Assembly (NCBI GenBank): GCA_027858355.1
Contig: JAQICW010000712.1
Span: 1-5,582 of the forward strand
Direction of reading: 5' to 3'
Origin: Desulfobacula sp.
GTDB taxonomy: Bacteria; Desulfobacterota; Desulfobacteria; Desulfobacterales; Desulfobacteraceae
DNA length: 5,582 nt
The position numbers and the translations under genes are program-made. This document shows, one piece after another, positions 1 to 5,582 of the stretch. Every line of letters starts with the position of its first letter. Position 1 is the stretch's first letter. The notes under the pieces were generated by a model that saw nothing but the letters and a program-made list of their open reading frames with translations, did not search any database and was not told the origin of the DNA.

Positions 1-1
1 G

Positions 2-784
2 TTGAAAAGATATGTCATTGACATGGACGGTGAAAGCATGTTCTCCTTTTCAGACTTGAGACTTATTAGATCTGGGCTCATAGACGGTGATAGAAAACTT
101 AGGGAACTCTTCTGCATGCATAGCGATAAAAAGAATTTTGACGAACTGCAGATTCCTTTGAAAGTTGTTGCTGCAGACATGTACTCCGGCGACCTGGTGG
201 TTTTAGATTCCGGCGACCTGCTCAAAGCGCTTAGGGCATCCATGTCTTACCCGGGCCTTTTTGCGCCAGTATACCACAAGAGCCGATGGCTGATAGATGG
301 CGGGGTGGTGGACCCGGTTCCCGTGGGGGTAGCCAGGGCAATGGGTGCGGATATCGTGATTGCCGTTAATCTGGATTCTGAACTGGTATCGCGGAAGCGC
401 CACCAGAAAATCGAGGCTGTTCCTGAAATAAAACCACCCCAGATCCGAAACGACTTTTTAAAAAAACTGGCCGCCCGTTATGAAACCGTGGAAAAAACAA
501 TTCGGAAACATCTGGAATTCCAGAAAAAAAATGAGCCGACTCCCCCCGGCACCCGCAAGGTTATCAGCGCTGCAATACAAATCATGCAGGACCGAATCAC
601 CCGGGTTAATTTTGCTGTTAATCCACCGGATATTCTAATCACACCCCGTCTGGGCGACCTCAAAATGCTTGATTATGATCAGGTTGAGCATGCCATTGAA
701 GAAGGATACATTGCCACCCGGAACAAGGTCAACGACATCAGTATGCTGCTGGAAACACAGGAAACAGAAGAGGCCGAAAGTTGA
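2..784 (+). CDS. Patatin-like phospholipase family protein, C-terminal part (5'-truncated by window edge)
   Basis: The frame is open from the left edge to a TGA at 782-784, giving 260 residues of a longer protein. Patatin-like enzymes are serine acyl hydrolases of phospholipids and other lipids that use a Ser-Asp dyad. The catalytic Asp motif is clear: LIDGGVVDPVPV, with D99 of the fragment in DGG. It is preceded by the usual block LRASMSYPGLFAPV (residues 77-90) and followed by ARAMGADIVIAVNL. The tail, with a DILITPRLGDLKMLDYDQ segment and then AIEEGY, matches the end of the RssA/NTE-like bacterial patatins. The nucleophile motif GxSxG and the oxyanion-hole glycines are absent because they lie before the window. 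The TTG at base 2 is therefore unlikely to be the true start. Residues 150-190 are charged and Lys-rich. No signal peptide can be judged. Family assignment is secure; substrate and location are unknown. The gene is visibly more GC-rich than the tamB gene that follows. Confidence 0.9.
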   Translation: MKRYVIDMDGESMFSFSDLRLIRSGLIDGDRKLRELFCMHSDKKNFDELQIPLKVVAADMYSGDLVVLDSGDLLKALRASMSYPGLFAPVYHKSRWLIDGGVVDPVPVGVARAMGADIVIAVNLDSELVSRKRHQKIEAVPEIKPPQIRNDFLKKLAARYETVEKTIRKHLEFQKKNEPTPPGTRKVISAAIQIMQDRITRVNFAVNPPDILITPRLGDLKMLDYDQVEHAIEEGYIATRNKVNDISMLLETQETEEAES

Positions 785-858
785 ATTTTTAATCTTTATT
801 TTAAATTTGTTTTTACGGTGAATGCCGCAACACTTCATGAGGCCCTTCAAGGCATTGA

Positions 859-885
859 TTGCAATTCTTTTTCAAACAGTATAAA
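859..885 (+). promoter_or_regulatory. Candidate sigma-70-type promoter for tamB
   Basis: TTGCAA (859-864) resembles a -35 box at 4 of 6 positions. TATAAA (880-885) resembles a -10 box at 5 of 6. The spacer is 15 bp, shorter than the preferred 17. Transcription would start near 892, leaving a leader of about 50 bases before the tamB ATG. In AT-rich DNA such matches arise by chance, so this is a candidate only. Confidence 0.3.
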
Positions 886-933
886 TTCTGTCCAAGAGTA
901 TTAATCAAAAATTTGTCAGAAGTAGATTAAAAT

Positions 934-939
934 AGGCGG
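934..939 (+). promoter_or_regulatory. Possible ribosome binding site of tamB
   Basis: AGGCGG lies just before the ATG at 942. It is a partial Shine-Dalgarno match: AGG at 934-936 is 5 bases from the start, while the whole hexamer ends only 2 bases away. It supports the ATG at 942, which also gives a protein beginning with Lys residues followed by a hydrophobic segment. Confidence 0.4.
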
Positions 940-941
940 TT

Positions 942-3900
942 ATGAAAAAAAAATTTACTTTAGCGGGCATTGGGCTTGCCTTTACTTTTCTTGCAATAGT
1001 TTTGTCAATATTTCTTTATGCAAAAACAGACCATGCAAAAAATCTGCTTGTTAATAAAATTAATATAGCCATACCTGGTACTCTTTTAGCTGAAAAAATA
1101 GAATTTTCATTAATCAATTCATATGTCAAATTAGACGGAATCGAGATCAAAGACAGGCAAAACATCACCTGTTTTAAATTCAAAAGCCTTTTGGTTGGTT
1201 TAAAGATAAGCTCTATTTTCAGAAAAGTTCTGGAGATAACTTCATTTACTGTGAACAGCCCGGAAATATCACTTATTATGGATATAAATGGCCGTATTAA
1301 TTTAATAGATGCGCTCATAACAAAAGATAAGAAATCTCCTGAAAAAGAAGTTACAAAAAAAGAAAATAAAGGCATTCCCTTTAATGTGGTTGTTAAAAAA
1401 GCACAGGTTATTGAGGCAGCATTAACCTTCAATGATCCAAGTACGCAAATTGAATTAAGATCCTTAAATATTGACATCATAGATGTTAACCTTCTGGAGC
1501 AGCATCTATCTTTGACCAGCCGGTTAAAAAACAGCAGAATAAGATTGAAAGATAAAGAAATTCTGATTGAAAACTTAAGTTTTTTTTCTGAACTTGAACA
1601 AGGATCAAAAATTGATTTTGAAGCTGAACTGGAGTCTGACCTGTGCGATTTTAAAGCAAAAGGAATTGCATACAATATTGTTAAAGCACCTGAAATTGAT
1701 TTTAATATAACTGCAACATCCCAACTTGAAAAATTAAATCGGTTTTTGGAAAATAAGATAAACCTTGGCGGTTTCGCTAAAATGACCCTTGCAGGCAAAG
1801 GACCTTTAAACAACCCTGAAGTTGCATTCAATCTTGATGTGGCCAACCTGAAGATTGATGAATATCTAAAAGGAGATGGACTTAATTTGTCAGCAAGTCT
1901 TGTTGACAGGAACCTTTCAATAAAAAAAGGAACTCTCAATATTCTTGGAAGCAATATAGCATTTAATGGTATGGTGGATCTTAAGGATTTTTTCCCAAAA
2001 GGATTTTTAAACCCTGCCCAAAATCCAGATGACCTTAAATACGATTTTTCCTTTGATCAGAAAAATGGAGATTTTCAAGATCTTGAAAAATGGGTAAAAG
2101 GATTTTCAGGGCGATTCTCATCCTTTGGGAACATTACAGGCAAGGGCATTCAGCCTGAAATCCTTGCGGCAAATTATCATTTTAATATAGTTCTTGAAGA
2201 TTTTAAACAAGACAAGCCTGAAACAGATTTTCTGGATTTTGAAACTGACATAACCGGAACCATTGAAAAAGGCATCTGCAAAATAACCAGGCTTAACGCC
2301 AAAATGGACGACACTGAGGTCGGCGCAAAGGGTCAGTATGATATTTTTAAAAAAATCCTTGATGCTGACCTGAATGTCATTGCTCATGATTTATATTCAA
2401 CAACGCTGTCATTAGGTTTCCCCCCTGTCAAGGGAAGCATTGAAAGCAAAATAAATATTGCCGGACACAGTGCCAATCCTGAAGTCAAAGCAATGGTTAC
2501 AGGAAAGAATCTTATGGCACAAGGTGTTTCCATTAATGATCTTCAATTTGTAGGAGCCCTCAATCCTTCCGGGCAGGTTAACATCCAAGAGCTTGTTATT
2601 AAAGATCAGGACCTGGTAATTGATGTGAAAGGATCTGCCAAAGTCTTTGAAAAACAGTTTCAGTTAAAGGATGTTATCAAAGCTAACATCCTGTTTTCAG
2701 GGCAAAATATCAACCCTGAACAATTTCTTGAACATGCTGATATAAAAATAGATCACGAGCAATTGGATTCTTTGATCAATTCAAATCTTAATATCAATTC
2801 AAATCTTAATATCAATGCCAATCTTAATATGGTTGTGGACTACACCATTGACTCATCCATGACTAAGACAAATTTCTATGACATTAAAATTCCTGTAAAA
2901 AATATTAAAGCAGACCTTGATCTTGAAAAAAGAGAAATTTCAATAACACTTGAAAAAATTGCAAGCCTGAATGCTTCAATAGAAACTGAAACAAAACAAT
3001 ACCAGGCCAGGATAAACTTCAACCATAGCGATCTTTCCCCTTTGTTTAAATCGGCTGGAATAAATGGTATCAAGGCCAATATTGACGGCCAGATAAATGC
3101 GACAGGAAACATACCCGTCGGTCTGCCCGAAGATCTAGTCAAAGGGCTTCATGCAGCCCAGGGCAACATAAGTCTGAATGCTGATATTAATGGCAGCTTT
3201 AAAGAACCTGATTTAAATTTCCTGGTGGATCTTTCCAACCTTAATTATAATTTAGACCAGCTCGGCATAAACATTTCTAATCTAAATGGCAGCATAACGG
3301 CCACACCTGATAAAATCAATATTAATGACCTGACAGCAGACGTTAATGAAGGACGCTTCAGCCTCACCGGGAATGTTGGTTTAAAAAATTATAAAATCCA
3401 GAAATGCAAATTAGCTGTTTTGGCAGACAGCTTTGACATACCCATCCCTTCAAAAACAGGGGCAAAAGAAAGTATCTTCATGGAAAAATTTGCTTCAGAT
3501 CTTGATATGAATTTCCAGTATGGCGAAATAGCATTTCAACCCCTGGCAAATTTTTTTGAAAAAGAGATATCCATAAAAGATATCAGGGCGGATGTTAATC
3601 TGAACAACCTGGATCTTTCAGTTCTTCTGGACAAAACAACAGATCTAAAGGCATCTTTTGACCCTGAAAATTCTGCCTATGATCTGAAATTAAAATTCAA
3701 TACCGCGGTATTGGACCCCATATTCAAAATGGTTGGCCTTGATGCAATTAAAGGTAGTATCAGCGGGCATGTAACGTCAAAAGGAAAAGTTAACATTGCT
3801 CTGCCCCGGGATGTGATGGATGGGCTTAAACAGGCCACAGGCAAATTAAGTTGTCTTGCAAACGTCAAAGGAAGTCTTGAAAAACCTGATTTTGATGCCG

Positions 3901-5039
3901 ACATCACCTTATCCGGACTTGGATATCCCATTCCCCAGGCCGGGATATCAATCTCAAATCTTAACGGGGAAATAAAGATCTCTGAGGATGTTCTTGAAAT
4001 AAAAAATATAGTTGCTGATCTTGATAAAGGGAGCCTGAGCATAAATGGGAAAATAGGTCTTGAGGATTATAAGCCTGTAAAAGGAGACATCCAGTTTAAA
4101 GGCAATAATATTACCCTTGAACTACCTGATATGGCCCAGATTGAGTTTAGCCACGATCTTGTTTTTTCAGGGACCCGGGAGAAATCAGATCTTTCAGGTA
4201 CGTTCCAGATGGTTAAGGGAGAGTATTACAAAGATTTCACCTTTGATCTTGCAGAAGCTTTGGGTGATAAAAAAAGGAAAACTTCAACTCCAAAGGACAA
4301 AAGCGATACAGCTGTTCCATTGATTGAAAACACCTCTTTGAACATTGATGTAGATTATAAGGAGCCGTTTGTTGTGGATAATAACATTGCTTTTATCCTT
4401 GTGGAACCAAATGTAAATATATCGGGAACTGCGACAAATCCCATAATAACCGGAAGAGCCAAGATCATAGAGGGAACTATCATATACCAGAAAAAAGAAT
4501 TTCAGATCGAAAAAGGGATTATAGATTTTGTGGATCCTTATAAAATAGATCCAGATATCAATCTGGCAGCCAAAACCAGGATTAGAGACTGGACCATCCA
4601 CCTTAAAATTTCAGGTAAAACAGACAACCTGAAATTTCAACTCTTTTCCGAACCAGCGGAATCCCACGAAGACATCCTGTCACTTCTCATTGCCGGTAAA
4701 ACAACCAAAGAGCTGGGGGGAGGGGGTGGTGGCTCTTATACGAATATCCTGACGGACAAGGCCGCGGATATCATCGGAAAAAGCGTGGAAGAGTCGACCC
4801 CCCTGGATTCCTTTAAAGTAGGACACTCTGGATCAGAAGGCTCAAATGTGAGCGTTACCCTGGGTAAAAAATTATCAAAACGCCTGGAGGTAACATACTC
4901 AATGGAAACCGAGGATCAAGAGACGGTCCAAACAAATGCGGCTGAATACAGGATTCTGGAAAATGTCATGCTCAAAGCCTTTAACGATTCTAAAGGAGAT
5001 TTTGGCACAGAGGTTATTCTTAAATTGGAGTTCAGATAA
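942..5039 (+). CDS. tamB: TamB-like translocation and assembly module inner-membrane protein (DUF490 family)
   Basis: This complete 1365-residue protein is similar in length to TamB of enterobacteria (about 1260). TamB-like proteins are anchored in the inner membrane and cross the periplasm as a long beta-groove. They pair with an Omp85 protein in outer-membrane protein assembly and, in current models, phospholipid transport. The N-terminus has MKKK then one hydrophobic segment (about residues 5-27), a signal anchor. A Lys/Glu-rich linker (128-144) precedes the first AsmA-like part. The body is alternating polar/hydrophobic beta-strand sequence with repeated G..P(D/E) signatures at P292, P405, P513, P756 and P982. 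The C-terminal TamB domain (about 1077-1365) shows GTFQMVKGEYY, NPIITGRAKIIEGTI, FVDPYKIDPDI (1196 on), LSLLIAGK (1246-1253) and a barrel-like end (LGKKLSKRLEVTYSM ... VILKLEFR). Odd points are a 226-residue tandem duplication, a triple 6-residue repeat at 612-629 and six glycines at 1259-1264. The following Omp85 gene starts 3 bases after the stop, supporting a TAM pair. Family assignment is firm; substrate is inferred. Confidence 0.93.
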   Translation: MKKKFTLAGIGLAFTFLAIVLSIFLYAKTDHAKNLLVNKINIAIPGTLLAEKIEFSLINSYVKLDGIEIKDRQNITCFKFKSLLVGLKISSIFRKVLEITSFTVNSPEISLIMDINGRINLIDALITKDKKSPEKEVTKKENKGIPFNVVVKKAQVIEAALTFNDPSTQIELRSLNIDIIDVNLLEQHLSLTSRLKNSRIRLKDKEILIENLSFFSELEQGSKIDFEAELESDLCDFKAKGIAYNIVKAPEIDFNITATSQLEKLNRFLENKINLGGFAKMTLAGKGPLNNPEVAFNLDVANLKIDEYLKGDGLNLSASLVDRNLSIKKGTLNILGSNIAFNGMVDLKDFFPKGFLNPAQNPDDLKYDFSFDQKNGDFQDLEKWVKGFSGRFSSFGNITGKGIQPEILAANYHFNIVLEDFKQDKPETDFLDFETDITGTIEKGICKITRLNAKMDDTEVGAKGQYDIFKKILDADLNVIAHDLYSTTLSLGFPPVKGSIESKINIAGHSANPEVKAMVTGKNLMAQGVSINDLQFVGALNPSGQVNIQELVIKDQDLVIDVKGSAKVFEKQFQLKDVIKANILFSGQNINPEQFLEHADIKIDHEQLDSLINSNLNINSNLNINANLNMVVDYTIDSSMTKTNFYDIKIPVKNIKADLDLEKREISITLEKIASLNASIETETKQYQARINFNHSDLSPLFKSAGINGIKANIDGQINATGNIPVGLPEDLVKGLHAAQGNISLNADINGSFKEPDLNFLVDLSNLNYNLDQLGINISNLNGSITATPDKININDLTADVNEGRFSLTGNVGLKNYKIQKCKLAVLADSFDIPIPSKTGAKESIFMEKFASDLDMNFQYGEIAFQPLANFFEKEISIKDIRADVNLNNLDLSVLLDKTTDLKASFDPENSAYDLKLKFNTAVLDPIFKMVGLDAIKGSISGHVTSKGKVNIALPRDVMDGLKQATGKLSCLANVKGSLEKPDFDADITLSGLGYPIPQAGISISNLNGEIKISEDVLEIKNIVADLDKGSLSINGKIGLEDYKPVKGDIQFKGNNITLELPDMAQIEFSHDLVFSGTREKSDLSGTFQMVKGEYYKDFTFDLAEALGDKKRKTSTPKDKSDTAVPLIENTSLNIDVDYKEPFVVDNNIAFILVEPNVNISGTATNPIITGRAKIIEGTIIYQKKEFQIEKGIIDFVDPYKIDPDINLAAKTRIRDWTIHLKISGKTDNLKFQLFSEPAESHEDILSLLIAGKTTKELGGGGGGSYTNILTDKAADIIGKSVEESTPLDSFKVGHSGSEGSNVSVTLGKKLSKRLEVTYSMETEDQETVQTNAAEYRILENVMLKAFNDSKGDFGTEVILKLEFR
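2775..2828 (+). repeat. Three tandem in-frame 18-bp repeats within tamB
   Basis: The unit ATCAATTCAAATCTTAAT occurs twice identically (2775-2792 and 2793-2810). A third copy (2811-2828) differs at two bases, GCC replacing TCA. The copies encode INSNLN, INSNLN and INANLN (residues 612-629). Because the unit is 18 bp, gain or loss of copies keeps the reading frame. The near-identity of the DNA suggests recent slippage expansion. Confidence 0.95.
2823..3449 (+). repeat. Copy 1 of a 226-residue tandem duplication inside tamB
   Basis: Residues 628-836 align with residues 854-1062 at a constant offset of 226 with no gap. Shared anchors include L628/L854, M630/M856, Y634/Y860, N644-F645/N870-F871, K653/K879, the A-D pair 657-658/883-884, LP at 728-729/954-955, SNLNG at 779-783/1005-1009, GL at 813-814/1039-1040 and P836/P1062. 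A hand count over residues 653-836 gives about 65 identities in 184 positions (roughly 35%). The DNA copies are clearly diverged, so the duplication is old or strongly drifted. Confidence 0.85.
3501..4127 (+). repeat. Copy 2 of the 226-residue tandem duplication inside tamB
   Basis: Residues 854-1062 are the partner of copy 1 at 628-836. Both carry the order LxM....Y, K(N/D)I(K/R)AD, a (L/I)FK..G segment, an I.G....G module, LP.D...GL, GS...PD, GI.ISNLNG.I and ...AD...G..S..G..GL..YK. Copy 2 leads directly into the C-terminal TamB domain. Confidence 0.85.
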
Positions 5040-5042
5040 AAG

Positions 5043-5582
5043 ATGAATAAAAAAACAATTCTTATTATGGCGATTATGTTTTTTTATTGTCCTGTCTTTG
5101 CCGACAATAATATCAAAAGCATACTTCCTATTGTTAAAAGTATACAAATTCAAATCCTGGCCGGGGAACCCGCCCGCCGTGAAAAACTGGAAAAAATGGC
5201 GTATAAAATGATCCGGTTCAAACAAGATGACCGGTTTTCACATGAAAGCCTTTTAGCTTCCATTGAGCTGCTCAAACAGACCAATCAGTTCAGTCAGATT
5301 GATGTGCCGGATCAAGATTGGGAAGCTGCTTTTACAGATATTGTCTTTAGACTGACACCGACAACTCTTATCCGGGATATCAGAGTGAAAGATTCCTTTC
5401 CGGTTTTCAAAGATGATGTAATGGATGTTATTGATTATAAAGTGGGTGATGCTTTTAATCAAAACAGCCTGGAAAAGAATATTAATTTCATTGAAGCGCT
5501 TTTTAAGAAAAATGGGTATACTGATCCCATCATTAAAATACTTCCCGAAAAAACAGGTGACCTGGAAGTGGCTATTTTGATT
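5043..5582 (+). CDS. Omp85-family outer-membrane assembly protein (TamA/BamA-like), N-terminal part (3'-truncated by window edge)
   Basis: The frame is open from the ATG at 5043 to the window edge, giving 180 residues without a stop. The N-terminus is a Sec signal peptide: MNKK, a hydrophobic stretch (about 5-19), and a likely signal peptidase I site after PVFA (residue 20). Two POTRA-like modules follow. The first (about 31-106) includes DDRFSHESLLASIELLKQTNQFSQIDV, i.e. a helix then N.F..I.V, and a strand ending IVFRLTP. The second (about 107-180) starts TTLIRDIRVKD and includes YKVGDAFNQNSLEKNINFIEALFKKNGYTDPIIKILP. POTRA domains are periplasmic binding modules ahead of an Omp85 barrel, which would lie beyond the window. 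A weak GGAG (5027-5030) sits 12 bases before the ATG, and the tamB stop is only 3 bases away, so coupled translation is likely. TamA (three POTRA) is favoured over BamA (usually five) by the tamB partner, but the barrel and POTRA count cannot be seen. Confidence 0.85.
   Translation, partial: MNKKTILIMAIMFFYCPVFADNNIKSILPIVKSIQIQILAGEPARREKLEKMAYKMIRFKQDDRFSHESLLASIELLKQTNQFSQIDVPDQDWEAAFTDIVFRLTPTTLIRDIRVKDSFPVFKDDVMDVIDYKVGDAFNQNSLEKNINFIEALFKKNGYTDPIIKILPEKTGDLEVAILI

Larger units (their letters stand above)
785..941. other. Intergenic gap between the patatin-like gene and tamB
   Basis: This 157-bp AT-rich stretch separates the patatin-like gene from tamB. It starts with a T-rich run (784-815) that has no GC-rich hairpin in front of it, so I do not call an intrinsic terminator. 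A 6-bp inverted repeat (AATGCC at 821-826, GGCATT at 851-856) has a 24-base loop and could easily be chance. A weak promoter-like pair lies at 859-885. The gap is long enough for tamB to have its own promoter, but read-through from the patatin-like gene remains possible. Confidence 0.6.

Noticed and set aside
2..4. TTG as a real start codon of the patatin-like gene
   Set aside because: The family needs the GxSxG serine motif and glycine-rich oxyanion loop before this point, and the frame is open to the window edge, so the gene almost certainly starts upstream.
785..856. Intrinsic terminator after the patatin-like gene
   Set aside because: The T-rich run has no GC stem before it. The only inverted repeat (AATGCC/GGCATT) has a 24-base loop and no T tract after it.
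1016..1954. Long open frame on the minus strand (about 312 codons) inside tamB
   Set aside because: It lies wholly within a well-supported tamB frame and its translation shows no recognisable domain. AT-rich coding DNA with few TTA/CTA/TCA codons in register easily leaves the opposite strand open.
3677..4323. Shorter open frames on both strands within the tamB 3' half
   Set aside because: All overlap the clear TamB duplication and C-terminal domain, have no supporting start signals and resemble no known family.
5043..5105. Lipoprotein signal at Cys16 of the Omp85 protein
   Set aside because: The residues before Cys (FFY) do not form a lipobox, and PVFA followed by DNN gives a normal signal peptidase I site, as expected for Omp85 proteins.
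1..5582. CRISPR array, tRNA/rRNA, insertion sequence or phage element
   Set aside because: No regularly spaced direct repeats with spacers, no structural RNA signatures, no transposase and no flanking terminal repeats were seen. Coding covers nearly all the window.

Overview
The window is a chromosomal stretch from a Gram-negative (diderm) bacterium. It holds three genes, all on the + strand: the 3' part of a patatin-like phospholipase gene, a complete tamB-like gene (1365 codons), and the 5' part of an Omp85-family (TamA/BamA-like) outer-membrane gene. A TamB-like protein beside an Omp85 protein with POTRA domains requires an outer membrane. The AT-rich, Lys/Asn/Ile/Asp-rich coding and the tamB-first order would suit a sulfate-reducing Desulfobacterota such as a Desulfobacteraceae member. 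That taxonomic guess rests on general impression only.

Layout: bases 2-784 are the C-terminal 260 codons of a patatin-like protein, including the catalytic DGG motif; the GxSxG serine motif lies before the window. Bases 785-941 are a 157-bp AT-rich gap with a weak promoter-like pair and no convincing terminator. Bases 942-5039 encode the TamB-like protein: an N-terminal membrane anchor, a long repetitive beta-rich body and a typical C-terminal TamB (DUF490) domain. Three bases later, at 5043, an Omp85 gene begins and runs off the end; its signal peptide and two POTRA-like domains are visible.

How they work together: TamB-like proteins are anchored in the inner membrane and span the periplasm as a long hydrophobic groove. 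They pair with an Omp85 barrel in the outer membrane, forming the translocation and assembly module (TAM) used in outer-membrane protein biogenesis and, in current models, phospholipid transport between membranes. The 3-bp spacing strongly suggests co-transcription and coupled translation. The patatin-like protein could act on phospholipids, but its link to the pair is only positional.

The most notable internal structure is in tamB. A 226-residue unit is duplicated in tandem with no gap over at least 209 aligned residues (628-836 against 854-1062), and three in-frame 18-bp repeats sit at its upstream edge. I saw no RNA gene, mobile element, CRISPR array or clearly new system. This looks like a conserved envelope-biogenesis locus with some unusual architecture.
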